Counted from the first letter of the stretch, positions 9,605 to 18,375 are shown. The stretch is DNA of 64,000 nt from Deltaproteobacteria bacterium (GCA_006226595.1 SBGP01000092.1:186001-250000); one strand, 5' to 3'. Notes: generated by a model from the letters alone, not told the origin. Numbers and translations are program-made.

Positions 9605-10322
9605 TCCGCGGAAACGGACGGCCCTCGATGCACGGACCGATGGCCGTGCTCACCTTGCGCAGCACCGTCGGCGAGAGCAGCATCGCGGTGTGCCCCAGCC
9701 CATCGATGTGATGGTGGGTGCCAAACGGCGCCGCACAGTGCTCGGCGGGAAGGACCAGCGCGTCGCCGCCGACCCCGATGGTCGTCACCTCGCAGCGCGG
9801 CGGCGGCAGCTCATCCAGGTGCCGCAGGAAGCTCGACCCCGGCGTCATCTGCCGCACCAGCGGCGTCGGCAGGTAGGTGGTCGCGTGGCTGCCACCGTGA
9901 GGTGTGCCCAGGGTCACCAGGCGGTCCACGCGGCGGTCGCCGCCAAGTGCCTGGAGGTAGTAGCGGGAGACGAGGCCGCCGAGCGAGTGCGCGACGATGT
10001 CGATGCGTCCGCCCCGGACGTCGCGGTCCAGCCGCCGCTTCAGCTCCAGGGCACAGCGCTCGATCGACCCGGTGGTCAAGTACGAGAAGCTGTACTGGCG
10101 CCGGTGACCGCGCGCGTGCATCCACGCCTGCAGCGGGTACACACTGGCCCGATTCGCCGCCAGTCCGTGCACGAAGACGACGGTGTGCAGGTCGCGGCGA
10201 CGCACCGGCTCATGGCGACTCGGCACGTAGGCGAACGGGAAGAGCAAGGTCTGAACGCCCAGGGATGCGGCTTCGAGCGCCGCGTTGGTCCGCGTCTGAC
10301 GGAAGGAGAAGTCGGAACGCAT
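9579..10322 (-). CDS. Alpha/beta hydrolase, triacylglycerol lipase/PGAP1-like esterase
   Basis: A 247-residue esterase or lipase-like protein. HGLAANR (residues 52-58) is the oxyanion loop, and Ser113 in AHSLGG is the nucleophile. LGTPHGGS follows, as in lipases that act on lipids or phosphatidylinositol anchors. A His near the C-terminus (HIDGLGHTAM) completes the triad. ATG 10322 is preceded by GGAGGT. The first 30 residues are only mildly hydrophobic, so it is probably not secreted by a standard signal. It is convergent with the membrane protein upstream and divergent from hflX. The substrate is unknown. Confidence 0.82.
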   Translation of the reverse strand: MRSDFSFRQTRTNAALEAASLGVQTLLFPFAYVPSRHEPVRRRDLHTVVFVHGLAANRASVYPLQAWMHARGHRRQYSFSYLTTGSIERCALELKRRLDRDVRGGRIDIVAHSLGGLVSRYYLQALGGDRRVDRLVTLGTPHGGSHATTYLPTPLVRQMTPGSSFLRHLDELPPPRCEVTTIGVGGDALVLPAEHCAAPFGTHHHIDGLGHTAMLLSPTVLRKVSTAIGPCIEGRPFPRITARPAAI

Positions 10323-10440
10323 CGCACCTCCACGCTGACACCATATGCTGTAACGGTTTGGAATGGCAAGCTCTTTGGTGTCGGAATGTCCCGGAGCGGC
10401 CGGGCACGCCCCCCGACGGGCCGACGAAGGTGATACGTGC

Positions 10441-10446
10441 GGAGGT
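10441..10446 (+). promoter_or_regulatory. Shine-Dalgarno deciding the hflX start
   Basis: GGAGGT lies 5 nt before GTG 10452. An upstream in-frame GTG at 10437 overlaps nothing comparable, so 10452 is the better start. Confidence 0.6.
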
Positions 10447-10451
10447 CCGAG

Positions 10452-11759
10452 GTGCTCCGCTTGACCGTCTCCACCCACGCGCCGCCAGACCGCGCCATCC
10501 TCATCGGCGTGTACGCCACCACCACCGACGCCGACCGACGACTCGACGAGCTCGACAGCCTCGTCCGCGCTGCACGCGCCGAGCCCGTGCACCGCATCGT
10601 CCAGCGCCGGCCCCACAACGTCGCCGAGGACCGCCCGCTCAACCCGGCGACCTATGTCGGCAGTGGCAAGGTCGAGGAGATCGCCGAGGCCGTCGCCGAG
10701 CACCACGGCAAGGTCGTCGTCTTCGACCACGAGCTGTCCCCCGCCCAGGTTCGCGAGCTCGAGACGCGCTTCGCCTGCCGCGTCGTCGACCGCTCCGAGG
10801 TCATCCTCGACATCTTCGCGACCCGCGCCCGCAGCCGTCAGGCCAAGCTCCAGGTCGAGCTCGCTCAGCTGCAGTACACCGCACCACGCCTGCGCGGCAT
10901 GTGGAGCCACCTCGCACGTCAGGCCGGCCAGTCCGGCGGCGGTGGCATCGCGACCCGCGGCCCGGGCGAGAAGCAGCTCGAGATCGACCGCCGCATCGTC
11001 CAGAAGCGCATCCTGCACCTCAAGCGACAGATCGCCGAGATCGACGCCCGCAAGGAGCGCCAGGTCAGCGCCCGCGCCGCCCAGTCCTGGGGGGTCGGGC
11101 TCGTCGGCTACACGAACGCCGGCAAGTCCACCCTCCTCAACGCGCTGACCAAGGCGGACGCCTTCGCCGAGAACATGCTGTTCGCGACACTCGACACCGT
11201 GAGCCGGCGGTGGGAGGTCCAGCCTGGCGTGGCGATCCCCCTCTCCGACACCGTCGGCTTCGTGCGCGACCTGCCCCACCACCTCGTGACCGGCTTCCGC
11301 TCGACCCTCGCCGAGGCGCTGCACGCGAGCCTGCTGCTGCACGTGGTCGATGCCAGCCATCCCGACGCCATCGAGCAGGTCCAGGTCGTTCAAGAAGTGC
11401 TCGCGGACCTCGAGGTGCCCGAGCACCGCGTGCTCGGCGTGCTCAACAAGGTCGACGAGCTCGAAGATCCCGACGTGCTCCGCGAGCTGCGCTGGCTTCT
11501 GCCCGATGCCATCGCCATCTCCGCGATCACCGGCGAAGGACTCGCGGAGCTGGCGCGCACCGTCGCCGAGCGCCGGGCCGGCGAGTGGCAGAGCGTGTGG
11601 GTCGACATCCCCCACGCCGAGGGGCGGCTGGTCGCACTGGTCAACGAGCGCGGCGAGATCCTCTCCGAGGCGTGGGACGGGGACGGCTGGCACGCCGAGA
11701 TCCGCGTGCCCCGCTCCGTCCTTCCCGAACTTCGCGACGTCCTTCGCGACGGAAAGTGA
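10452..11759 (+). CDS. hflX: GTPase HflX, ribosome-splitting factor
   Basis: A 435-residue protein in the usual HflX size range. It has the N-terminal HflX domain with NPATYVGSGKVEEI and the conserved DHELSPAQ segment, the Gly-rich GGGGIATRGPGE segment, and the TrmE-Era-type G domain: G1 GYTNAGKST, G3 DTVGF and G4 NKVD. The C-terminal domain is present. HflX dissociates stalled or stressed ribosomes in other bacteria. The start is GTG 10452, chosen by the GGAGGT before it. No hfq or hflKC is nearby. It is divergent from the lipase gene. Confidence 0.95.
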   Translation: MLRLTVSTHAPPDRAILIGVYATTTDADRRLDELDSLVRAARAEPVHRIVQRRPHNVAEDRPLNPATYVGSGKVEEIAEAVAEHHGKVVVFDHELSPAQVRELETRFACRVVDRSEVILDIFATRARSRQAKLQVELAQLQYTAPRLRGMWSHLARQAGQSGGGGIATRGPGEKQLEIDRRIVQKRILHLKRQIAEIDARKERQVSARAAQSWGVGLVGYTNAGKSTLLNALTKADAFAENMLFATLDTVSRRWEVQPGVAIPLSDTVGFVRDLPHHLVTGFRSTLAEALHASLLLHVVDASHPDAIEQVQVVQEVLADLEVPEHRVLGVLNKVDELEDPDVLRELRWLLPDAIAISAITGEGLAELARTVAERRAGEWQSVWVDIPHAEGRLVALVNERGEILSEAWDGDGWHAEIRVPRSVLPELRDVLRDGK

Positions 11760-11812
11760 AAGCGCAGCGCCGCCAGCGCGTTCCGCTCGCCACCTCACCC
11801 CACGGAGTGCCC

Positions 11813-12235
11813 ATGCGCACGATCACGCTCGTCTCGTTCGTCCTTCTCACCGCCTGCGCCGGGAGCGACGAGCCCGACCCGGACTTCACGCTCGACCCGG
11901 GCTTCGGCGACGACACCCGCGGCCCGTTCAGCAGTGCCGGCGAGGTCGAGGACACGACCTGCGGCGCGTGGTTCCCGACCACGGCCCAGCACCAGGTCAC
12001 CCTCACCGAGAACTTCCTGGCCCTGCACTTCATGACCGACACGGTGGATGCGCCGTTCAAGGTCATCGAGGGCAACAACACCTGGTGCAGCGACACCGAC
12101 AGCACCCCCCTGCCCGTCGTGTCGAGCGGCGCGTGGAGCGGCGGCACCTTCGCCGTCTACGTGGGTTCGCCGACCGAGGGCGGCTCCACCCCCTACGACC
12201 TCACCGTCGCCGAGGGGCTGCCCGACGGCATGTAG
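11813..12235 (+). CDS. Small secreted lipoprotein
   Basis: A 140-residue protein with signal peptide and lipobox at Cys15 (LLTAC). A 30-residue Asp/Pro-rich linker is followed by a beta-rich domain with two Cys (CGAWF, WCSDT) that could form a disulfide. It starts 53 bp after hflX and may be read with it. The fold resembles pre-peptidase C-terminal (PPC-like) beta sandwiches only loosely. The function is unknown. Confidence 0.7.
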   Translation: MRTITLVSFVLLTACAGSDEPDPDFTLDPGFGDDTRGPFSSAGEVEDTTCGAWFPTTAQHQVTLTENFLALHFMTDTVDAPFKVIEGNNTWCSDTDSTPLPVVSSGAWSGGTFAVYVGSPTEGGSTPYDLTVAEGLPDGM

Positions 12236-12289
12236 CCGCCTTTGCCCGCTCCTGACGAAGGCGTCATTTTTCGGGGATAGGTTCGCGCC

Positions 12290-13795
12290 ATGCGACTTCT
12301 CCCCTTCCTTCTCGCCGCCTGCGCACCCACGGTTCGCGAGGCGCCGCTCGACACCGCCACCGGCGATAGCGCGATGGAGGAGACGGACTCGCCCGTCGAC
12401 ACCGGGGACACCGCCGAGCCCGTGACCCGGCCCGAGGCGCGTCTCGACGCGGTCCTCGCCTGGCCGGGCGACCGGACGTACTTCTTCGCCGGCACCGAGT
12501 ACATGCGCTTCGACGCCGCCAATGGCGAGGTGGACGCGGGCTACCCGCTCGACCTGGCCACCTACTGGGACGGCGCGCCCGCCGAGCTCGATGCCGCCGC
12601 GCTCGTCGACGAGGACACGGTCCTGTTCTTCCGCGGAGCCGAGGTCGTGGACTACGACCGGGTCGCAGACGCCGCCCGAGGTCCCGCCGAGCCCCTCACC
12701 CAGCGCTTTCCCGAGCTTTGGGCCGACGGCATCGACGCGGCGGCGGTGGTGGACGGCGTGCTGTGGGCGTTTCGCGACCAGGCGGTGCGCACCGTGGACC
12801 TGGCCAGCGGAGACACGGAAGAACAGCCGCTCTCCGCGGTGGTGGGCGCTCCCGAGACCGGCGTGGACGCGGCCTTCGCCGAGGGGCGGCGGCTGCACCT
12901 GTTCGCGGGCGAGCACTTCGCGACCGTCGACCTCGACGCTCGCCAGTCCGTGGACGGCGGACGCTTCGTCTTCGCGTGGCCCGGACTGTGGGACCCGGAG
13001 GACGGCACCGGCGATGTCGGCGACCGCCTGCCCACCGAGGTTGCCGCCATGCTCGTCGACGACCCGACCCCCGAGGAGGTCGCGGCCCGCAAGGCACGGG
13101 TGCGCCAGAGCATCGTCGGCACCGACTACGTGGACCTCTCCGCGTCCTACCCGCAGTACACCCACTCGGTCGAGGAGCGCCTCGGAGCGTGGGGCTGCCT
13201 GATCCTGTACGACGCCGGTCGCGACGTGCACCGCTTCCGCTGCGCGACCGACACCGCGGGCGCTGGACGGCTGGAGATGGCGCCGCTCACCGTGCCCTTC
13301 GTCGACTGGCGGGCGGCCGCGTACCACGTCGACCAGACCTCGCAGGGCGACTTCTCGGCGGACGCCGGCGCGCCGCTGTCGATCTTCGACGCGGATGGCG
13401 ATGTGTTCTACATCGAGCGCGTCTCCGCCAACGGCGCGACCGGGAGCATCTCGGGCGGCCTCAACATCCGCGTGCGCTACGACAAGGACGGTGTGGAGCA
13501 CCAGATCGGCTTCTCCCACCTGAACACCAACGTGCCCGGGTACGTGCTCGACGCCGCCGCCGACGGCACGCCACTGCCGACCGGCACGGTGTTCGGGTTC
13601 ATCGGCTACACCGGCAACCTGTGGATCGGCGCGCCCCCCGAGGTGGACGGCCCCTACACGGGTAGCGGCGCGGGCCTCCCGGTGTCGCACAGCCACTTGT
13701 GGTTCGCGAACGACCTCGACAACCACACGACGCTTACCCGCGAGACGCGCGAGGCGATCGACTTCAGCGGGCGCTACCCTTACGGCGGCGGCTGA
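12290..13795 (+). CDS. Lipoprotein with four-bladed hemopexin-like propeller and LytM/M23-like C-terminus
   Basis: A 501-residue protein with lipobox Cys11 (LLAAC), followed by a Thr/Asp/Glu linker to about 46. Four repeats of about 45 residues follow, opening LDAVLAW (52), LDAAALV (100), IDAAAVV (149) and VDAAFAE (192), with internal YFFAGTEYMRFD, VLFFRGAEVVDYD, LWAFRDQAV and LHLFAGEHFATVD. These are hemopexin repeats and the count of four matches a complete propeller. From about 310 on, the strands end in SHSHLWF (His467, His469), like the H-x-H of M23/LytM peptidases. The upstream metal ligands (H-x3-D) are not evident, so it may be catalytically dead. It is likely an outer-membrane or periplasmic protein. 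Confidence 0.8.
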   Translation: MRLLPFLLAACAPTVREAPLDTATGDSAMEETDSPVDTGDTAEPVTRPEARLDAVLAWPGDRTYFFAGTEYMRFDAANGEVDAGYPLDLATYWDGAPAELDAAALVDEDTVLFFRGAEVVDYDRVADAARGPAEPLTQRFPELWADGIDAAAVVDGVLWAFRDQAVRTVDLASGDTEEQPLSAVVGAPETGVDAAFAEGRRLHLFAGEHFATVDLDARQSVDGGRFVFAWPGLWDPEDGTGDVGDRLPTEVAAMLVDDPTPEEVAARKARVRQSIVGTDYVDLSASYPQYTHSVEERLGAWGCLILYDAGRDVHRFRCATDTAGAGRLEMAPLTVPFVDWRAAAYHVDQTSQGDFSADAGAPLSIFDADGDVFYIERVSANGATGSISGGLNIRVRYDKDGVEHQIGFSHLNTNVPGYVLDAAADGTPLPTGTVFGFIGYTGNLWIGAPPEVDGPYTGSGAGLPVSHSHLWFANDLDNHTTLTRETREAIDFSGRYPYGGG

Positions 13796-14821
13796 TCAGG
13801 GGATCAACCCGTCCCGCACGAGCTGCTCGAGGTGGTCGTTCACGGTCTCGCGCAGCGGCCGGTACGTCACGCCGAGCTCCCGCTCGCTCTTTCCGTGGTC
13901 CATGCGCACCTCGAAGCCGACGTTCACGCGGACGTACTCGAAGGTGAAGCCGAACAGCGGCGCCGCAAGGTAGGCGACCCACTTGGGGATGCGTCGCGTC
14001 GGCGGCTTGAAGCGACCGGGGTGATCCTCTGCAATCCACCGGCCGACGGTGAGCATGGGCACCTCACCGCAGGACAGGATGTGGCGCCCGGACGCCTCTG
14101 AGCGCTCGGTAGCCTCGGCATGGGCGAAGGCGACCTCGCGCACGTCAACCCATGGCGTCTCGAAGTCCCACATCGCCGGCATCTTGCCCGTCGCCATGTT
14201 GATCATGTACTCGACAGAGGTCCCGTCCACGCGGGTCGACAGCGACGGCCCCATGACGAAGCCCGGGTTGAGCACGACCAGGTCCCACTGGTCCTGGGCC
14301 TCGGCGATCCGCCAGGCTTCCCGCTCGGCCACGGTCTTGCTGTACGGATACGGCATGTGATCGAGGCGGGAGGTCTCGTTCCAGTGCGACTCGTCGAGCA
14401 GCCCGCCGCGGGTCTGGCACTCCTTGGCATCGCCGAAGACCGCCGCGACGCTCGACGTGAGCACCACCCGGCGCACGCTCTCGGTGGCGCTGGCGTCGGC
14501 CAGCGCGTTGCGGGTGCCCTCGAGAGCAGGCTCGACCAGGTCCTTCTCGGGGTCGCCGCCGCTGAGCGTGAACGGCGAGGCGGTATGGAGCACGACCTCG
14601 CAGCCCGCGAAGGCCTCCCGGAAGGACCCGGGCTTCATCAGGTCGGCGGAAAACAGCTCGAGCGTGCCCGGCAGCTCGTCGGCGAGCGCGCGCAGGTGCC
14701 CGACCTTGTCCTCGCGCGACGGATCGCGCACCGTACCGCACACGTGGTGACCACGGGCGAGGAGCTCGCGAACGACCCAGCCGGCGACGTAGCCGCTGGC
14801 CCCGGTGACTGCGACCCTCAC
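13796..14821 (-). CDS. NAD(P)-dependent epimerase/dihydroflavonol reductase-like SDR
   Basis: A 341-residue extended SDR. The N-terminal TGASGYVAG is the nucleotide-binding loop, and the catalytic Y-x-x-x-K is YPYSK. The TSSVAAVFG segment and the NPGFVMGP motif are typical of dihydroflavonol 4-reductase and cinnamoyl-CoA reductase-like enzymes. The GTG start at 14821 is chosen because it overlaps the stop of the small upstream lipoprotein by GTGA, implying coupled translation; in-frame starts further upstream give no obvious SD. It probably reduces a carbonyl substrate with NADPH. The substrate is unknown. Confidence 0.85.
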   Translation of the reverse strand: MRVAVTGASGYVAGWVVRELLARGHHVCGTVRDPSREDKVGHLRALADELPGTLELFSADLMKPGSFREAFAGCEVVLHTASPFTLSGGDPEKDLVEPALEGTRNALADASATESVRRVVLTSSVAAVFGDAKECQTRGGLLDESHWNETSRLDHMPYPYSKTVAEREAWRIAEAQDQWDLVVLNPGFVMGPSLSTRVDGTSVEYMINMATGKMPAMWDFETPWVDVREVAFAHAEATERSEASGRHILSCGEVPMLTVGRWIAEDHPGRFKPPTRRIPKWVAYLAAPLFGFTFEYVRVNVGFEVRMDHGKSERELGVTYRPLRETVNDHLEQLVRDGLIP

Positions 14822-15012
14822 TCGGCGCACCCGAACTGCAGCGGGCAGCTCTCCATGATCAGCAGGCCGCCATCACAGGTGGCCTCGATGTCGAGGCACT
14901 CCTGGTAGAGGTCCGCGTCCATGCACGGGTCGGTGGCGGGAGGGCAGTGCGAGGCGGTGTCTTCGACCGTCGAGCCGCACGCGAACAGCAGGAGAAGCGG
15001 GATGAGTCGCAT
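14818..15012 (-). CDS. Small Cys-rich lipoprotein
   Basis: This 64-residue lipoprotein has a signal peptide and lipobox at Cys12 (LLLFAC). The mature part has six further Cys spread over 46 residues, consistent with disulfides in the periplasm. It is translated directly before the SDR gene (4-bp overlap) and divergent from the luciferase-like gene 35 bp away. Its length fits a structural or binding peptide. The function is unknown. Confidence 0.6.
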   Translation of the reverse strand: MRLIPLLLLFACGSTVEDTASHCPPATDPCMDADLYQECLDIEATCDGGLLIMESCPLQFGCAE

Positions 15013-15047
15013 GCCGCATGCTACCTGCGTGGGTCTGGAGGCGTCCC

Positions 15048-16028
15048 GTGAAGCTGTCCATCCTCTGCCAGTCGCCGGTCAGCGAGGGCATGTCGCCGGC
15101 GGATGCCGTGCGCGAGACGGTCGCGCTGGCCCGGCTCGCGGACCGCGCGGGCTACGAGCGGTTCTGGGTCGCGGAGCATCACTCGGACCTCGCGCTGGCC
15201 AGTGGCGCGCCCGAGGTGATGGTCGCGCACCTCGCCGCGGTGACGGAGCGTATCCGCGTCGGCTCCGGCGGCGTGCTCATGCCGTACCACAGCCCGTTTC
15301 ACGTGGCCGAGCAGTTCAACCTGCTCGCGGCGCTGCACCCCGGCCGCATCGACCTGGGCCTCGGCCGCAGCGGCGGCAGCGAGCAGAGCGCCCCGCAGGC
15401 CCTCGGCGTCCGCGCGCACGGCGATGCCACCTTCCGCGCCGTGGACGAGCTGCTCACCTGGCTCGGCAAGGGCTCGGACGGCCGCCCGTACCCGGGCACC
15501 TTCGCGGCGCCAGCCGTCGACGAGTCCGCGGAGCCGTGGATTCTCGGCACCAGTGCGTCGAGCGCCCGCTACGCCGCGGAACGCGGCCTGCCCTATGCCT
15601 TCGGCGGCTTCCTCGACCCCCGAGGCATGATGCAGGCCCTCGGCACCTACCACCAGCACTTCACCCCCGGCGTGTGCGCGAAGCCCAAGGTCTTGCTCGC
15701 CTGGTACGTGCAGGCCGCCGAGACCGATGCCGAGGCGCAGGCCCTCACCCGCTCCTCGGAGCACTGGTTCGTCGAGAACCTCGTGCGTGGCCGCAACGCC
15801 CCCTTCCCGAGCCCTGAGCGCATCGCGAACGCCGCCTACGGACCGATGGAGCAGATGGCGATCGCCATGCGGCGCCAGTTCGCCATCGTCGGCACGGCGG
15901 AGCGCGTGCTCGACGGTCTCGAGGCCCTTCAGAAGCAGACCGCCGCGGACGAGCTGATGCTGGTCACCATCCCCTACGAGCCCGAAGCCAGGCGCCTCAG
16001 CTACGAGCTGCTCGCGAAGGCAGCCTGA
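15048..16028 (+). CDS. LLM-class flavin-dependent oxidoreductase (luciferase-like)
   Basis: A 326-residue TIM-barrel flavin monooxygenase-like protein. The luciferase-like motifs are in order: RFWVAEHHSD, GSGGVLMPYHSP, LHPGRIDLGLGR, ILGTSASSA and the C-terminal LM.VTI segment. The enzyme uses reduced flavin (FMNH2 or F420H2) from a separate reductase. GTG 15048 is chosen because it follows GGAG by about 7 nt; an in-frame start at 15018 would overlap the divergent gene's leader. The substrate is unknown. A partner flavin reductase is not adjacent. Confidence 0.88.
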   Translation: MKLSILCQSPVSEGMSPADAVRETVALARLADRAGYERFWVAEHHSDLALASGAPEVMVAHLAAVTERIRVGSGGVLMPYHSPFHVAEQFNLLAALHPGRIDLGLGRSGGSEQSAPQALGVRAHGDATFRAVDELLTWLGKGSDGRPYPGTFAAPAVDESAEPWILGTSASSARYAAERGLPYAFGGFLDPRGMMQALGTYHQHFTPGVCAKPKVLLAWYVQAAETDAEAQALTRSSEHWFVENLVRGRNAPFPSPERIANAAYGPMEQMAIAMRRQFAIVGTAERVLDGLEALQKQTAADELMLVTIPYEPEARRLSYELLAKAA

Positions 16029-16080
16029 CAGGCGCTTACCGGAGCCCGAGCTCCGGGTCTCGGCGAGATAGGTCCCAGCC

Positions 16081-16443
16081 ATGGACCTCCTCGACCAGGC
16101 GCGCACGCTGCACACGACCGGCGAACTGTTCGCGTGGCTCCACGCACGCGGCCTCCACGCCTACCAGATCGTGCAGATGGACGAGTACAGCCTCGACATC
16201 GTCGTCCCGGTCGCCGAGGGCCTGACGCTCGTGTTCGACACGACGTGAAACGCCGGCGTCGTCGCGGTCGCGGCGCTCGATCACCCGCCGGATGCGGACG
16301 CACTCCTCGCGCGCCGACTGGCAGCCGGGTGGCGGCCCACTCCCTCCTACCTGCGGCGGGGACCCACCGTCCTCGGGCACGCCTGCACGGTGTCCCCGGA
16401 CCAGTGGACGCCCCCGCCCGACGGCTGGCGTCCCGCTGGGTAG
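16081..16443 (+). pseudogene. Reading frame interrupted by in-frame TGA at 16246 (recoded, or a pseudogene)
   Basis: ATG 16081 begins a frame of 55 codons ending at TGA 16246-16248. The same frame continues without a stop for 64 more codons to TAG 16441-16443, and both parts use codons with the high third-position GC of neighbouring genes. The N-terminal part reads MDLLDQARTLHTTGELFAWL and then a beta-like DIVVPVAEG...FDTT. The C-terminal part is Pro/Trp-rich (DQWTPPPDGW). Other genes here end normally at TGA, so a general code change is unlikely. A premature stop, sequencing error or selenocysteine are the options; no clear SECIS was identified. The next gene starts 10 bp past the TAG. Confidence 0.5.
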
Positions 16444-16453
16444 AATCCGGCGC

Positions 16454-17011
16454 ATGGACATCCACGCCGAGCTCGACGAGGTCCGCCTCACGCTGCGGAC
16501 GGACGCGACCTACCCCGGGGCGATGTTCTTCCTGCCGTTCGCGCTGATCGGGTCGCTGTTCTTCATCATCGGCCTCGTCATGCTCGGGTTCAATGTGTCC
16601 GCGCTGTTCGACGGGAGCTTCGAGGTCGGCGTGACCCTGTTCATCGGGCTCGGGTTCACGTTCGTCGGAGGCACGCACACCACCATCGGGATTGGCGGCA
16701 TCACCTCGCCGCTCCACCGGATCGAGGTCACGCTCGATCCCCACCGGGTCACGCTCCGGCGGTACTTCGGCCTGGTCCCCGTGTGGACACGGGAGCTTCC
16801 CCTGTCCGAGATCGAGGGCGTCGCGGTGGACGGGACGTCGCTCGTGCTTCAGCGCACCCACGGCGAAGAGCGCCTGTCCCTTCGCGGCATGAAGGAGGCC
16901 GACGTGGTCGAGCTCGCGGCGATGCTCGACGCCGCCGCCCGCGCGGAGAGTGCGGGCCAGGCCCCCGAGGCGCTGCGTCAGCTGGTCGGGCGCAACGCGG
17001 TGCACGCGTGA
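16454..17011 (+). CDS. Two-TM protein with PH-like domain
   Basis: A 185-residue membrane protein. A short cytosolic N-terminus is followed by hydrophobic segments at about 21-43 and 52-76 and then a beta-rich C-terminal domain (VTLRRYFGLVPVWTRELPL) resembling bacterial PH domains. It has the same organisation as the protein at 9083-9604. It ends in GTGA overlap with the downstream ThpR-like gene, so the two are translationally coupled. The function is unknown. Confidence 0.7.
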   Translation: MDIHAELDEVRLTLRTDATYPGAMFFLPFALIGSLFFIIGLVMLGFNVSALFDGSFEVGVTLFIGLGFTFVGGTHTTIGIGGITSPLHRIEVTLDPHRVTLRRYFGLVPVWTRELPLSEIEGVAVDGTSLVLQRTHGEERLSLRGMKEADVVELAAMLDAAARAESAGQAPEALRQLVGRNAVHA

Positions 17012-17541
17012 GGCCGAACTGGTTCGTGGGTCTCGCCGTCGACGGCGACGGCTGGTTCGCGTCCGTTCCCGAGCCCCCGCGAGGACTTCGCCGCTTTCAC
17101 CCCGACGACCTGCACTTCACCGTCGCCTTTCTCGGTGCGGTGGACGAGGCGCAGGCGCTCGCCGCGTGGTCGGTCCTCACCGAGTCCGTCGACTTCGCGG
17201 TCACCCTGGGCACGGTGGTGCCGATGGGACCCAAGCGCCGCTATTCGGCCCTGTCCGCCATGGTCGGCGAGGGTCGCGAGCCCCTCGAGGCGTGGATGCG
17301 CCGCTGGCAGGCCCCGCTGCTCGAGGCCGCGGGAGCCGCTCCACCGCGGCACGGGGTGAAGGCGCACTGCACACTGGCCCGCCCCATGCGGAGAGCCAGT
17401 GATGCCGCGCGTACAGCGGGCCTTCGCTGGGCCGAGGCGCTGGAGGTCGGCCACGTGCGAGTGCGCCTCGACGAGGTCGCGCTGTACACCTGGGACGACG
17501 AGCGCCGCACCCGCCTGTTCCGCAAGGTGCGCACCCGCTGA
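17008..17541 (+). CDS. thpR: RNA 2',3'-cyclic phosphodiesterase (2'-5' RNA ligase family)
   Basis: A 177-residue protein of the 2H phosphoesterase superfamily. It has both His-x-Thr/Ser-x motifs: HFTV (about 36-39) and HCTL (about 122-125). Length and spacing match ThpR/LigT, which hydrolyses 2',3'-cyclic phosphates. GTG 17008 overlaps the upstream stop. It is convergent, with no gap, to the DUF1295 gene. Its in vivo substrate in this organism is not known. Confidence 0.88.
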   Translation: MRPNWFVGLAVDGDGWFASVPEPPRGLRRFHPDDLHFTVAFLGAVDEAQALAAWSVLTESVDFAVTLGTVVPMGPKRRYSALSAMVGEGREPLEAWMRRWQAPLLEAAGAAPPRHGVKAHCTLARPMRRASDAARTAGLRWAEALEVGHVRVRLDEVALYTWDDERRTRLFRKVRTR

Positions 17542-18375
17542 TCAGCGCGGTGGGCGGGGCCAGAGCAGCGGCGTGTGCGCCTTGTACTCCTCGTAGTCCG
17601 GCTCCCCTCCCCACTTCGCGTCCGCGCGGGCCTCGAGCAGCGGCACGCCGCTCCCGTAGCGCAACAGCACGAACACGAAGGTGGGCGACAGCAGCGCGAG
17701 CCACTGAGCACCGTGGAGCTGGCTGGCCGCGACCAGCGCCACGCCGCACCACAGGGCGATCTCGCCGGCGTAGTTGGGATGCCGAGACCAGGCCCACCAG
17801 CCATCGCGGATGAAGGTGTCGGCATGGGCCGGGTCCGCGCGGAACCGCGACTTCTGCGCGTCCGCCGAGGCCTCGAGCACAAAGCCCACGAGCCACGTCC
17901 CCAGGCCGAGTACGTCGAGCACACCGAGGCCGTGCTGGGCGTCGGCGAGCACCACCCACACGGCGAGTGGGGTGAGGAAGGTCCACAGGCCCTGCAGCGT
18001 CCACGCGACGAAGAAGCGCGGCGCCGAGTGCTTGAGCTCGTCGAAGCGCCCGTCCTTGCCGGCACGATGGACGCGCACCGCAAGGAACAGGCCGAGTCGA
18101 ACGGCCCACACGAGCGTCGCTCCCGCGAGCAGACCGCCGCGCAGCGACACCTCCGGGCTGGCGAGCACCGCGGTGGTCACGAGCAGGACGTAGGTCAGGC
18201 TGCCGACCAGATCGTAGAAGCGTTCGGTGCGCAGGGTGTAGGCCGGGACGAAGGCCAGCCACTGGACTCCGAACGCGACGGCCACGAGTCCATAGAACAG
18301 CCCACCGCCAAGCGCCCAGGCCAGGCCGAGCGCGAGCCCGACCGCCACCACGGCTACGGCCGCGGCGCGCGCCAC
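17542..18375 (-). CDS. DUF1295/steroid 5-alpha-reductase-like membrane enzyme
   Basis: A 277-residue integral membrane protein with about six to seven hydrophobic helices. The C-terminal signature RHPNYAGEIALWCG is the conserved region of the DUF1295/steroid reductase and isoprenylcysteine methyltransferase superfamily, which binds a nucleotide cofactor in the membrane. GTG 18375 is chosen because it lies 1 nt after the kinase stop, so it is co-translated with the kinase gene. In other organisms such proteins reduce or methylate lipid substrates. The link with the kinases is only positional. Confidence 0.8.
   Translation of the reverse strand: MARAAAVAVVAVGLALGLAWALGGGLFYGLVAVAFGVQWLAFVPAYTLRTERFYDLVGSLTYVLLVTTAVLASPEVSLRGGLLAGATLVWAVRLGLFLAVRVHRAGKDGRFDELKHSAPRFFVAWTLQGLWTFLTPLAVWVVLADAQHGLGVLDVLGLGTWLVGFVLEASADAQKSRFRADPAHADTFIRDGWWAWSRHPNYAGEIALWCGVALVAASQLHGAQWLALLSPTFVFVLLRYGSGVPLLEARADAKWGGEPDYEEYKAHTPLLWPRPPR

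Noticed and set aside
16249-16300. SECIS element after TGA 16246
   Set aside because: GC-rich stems can be drawn but none has distinctive SECIS features, so selenocysteine is left as an open option only.
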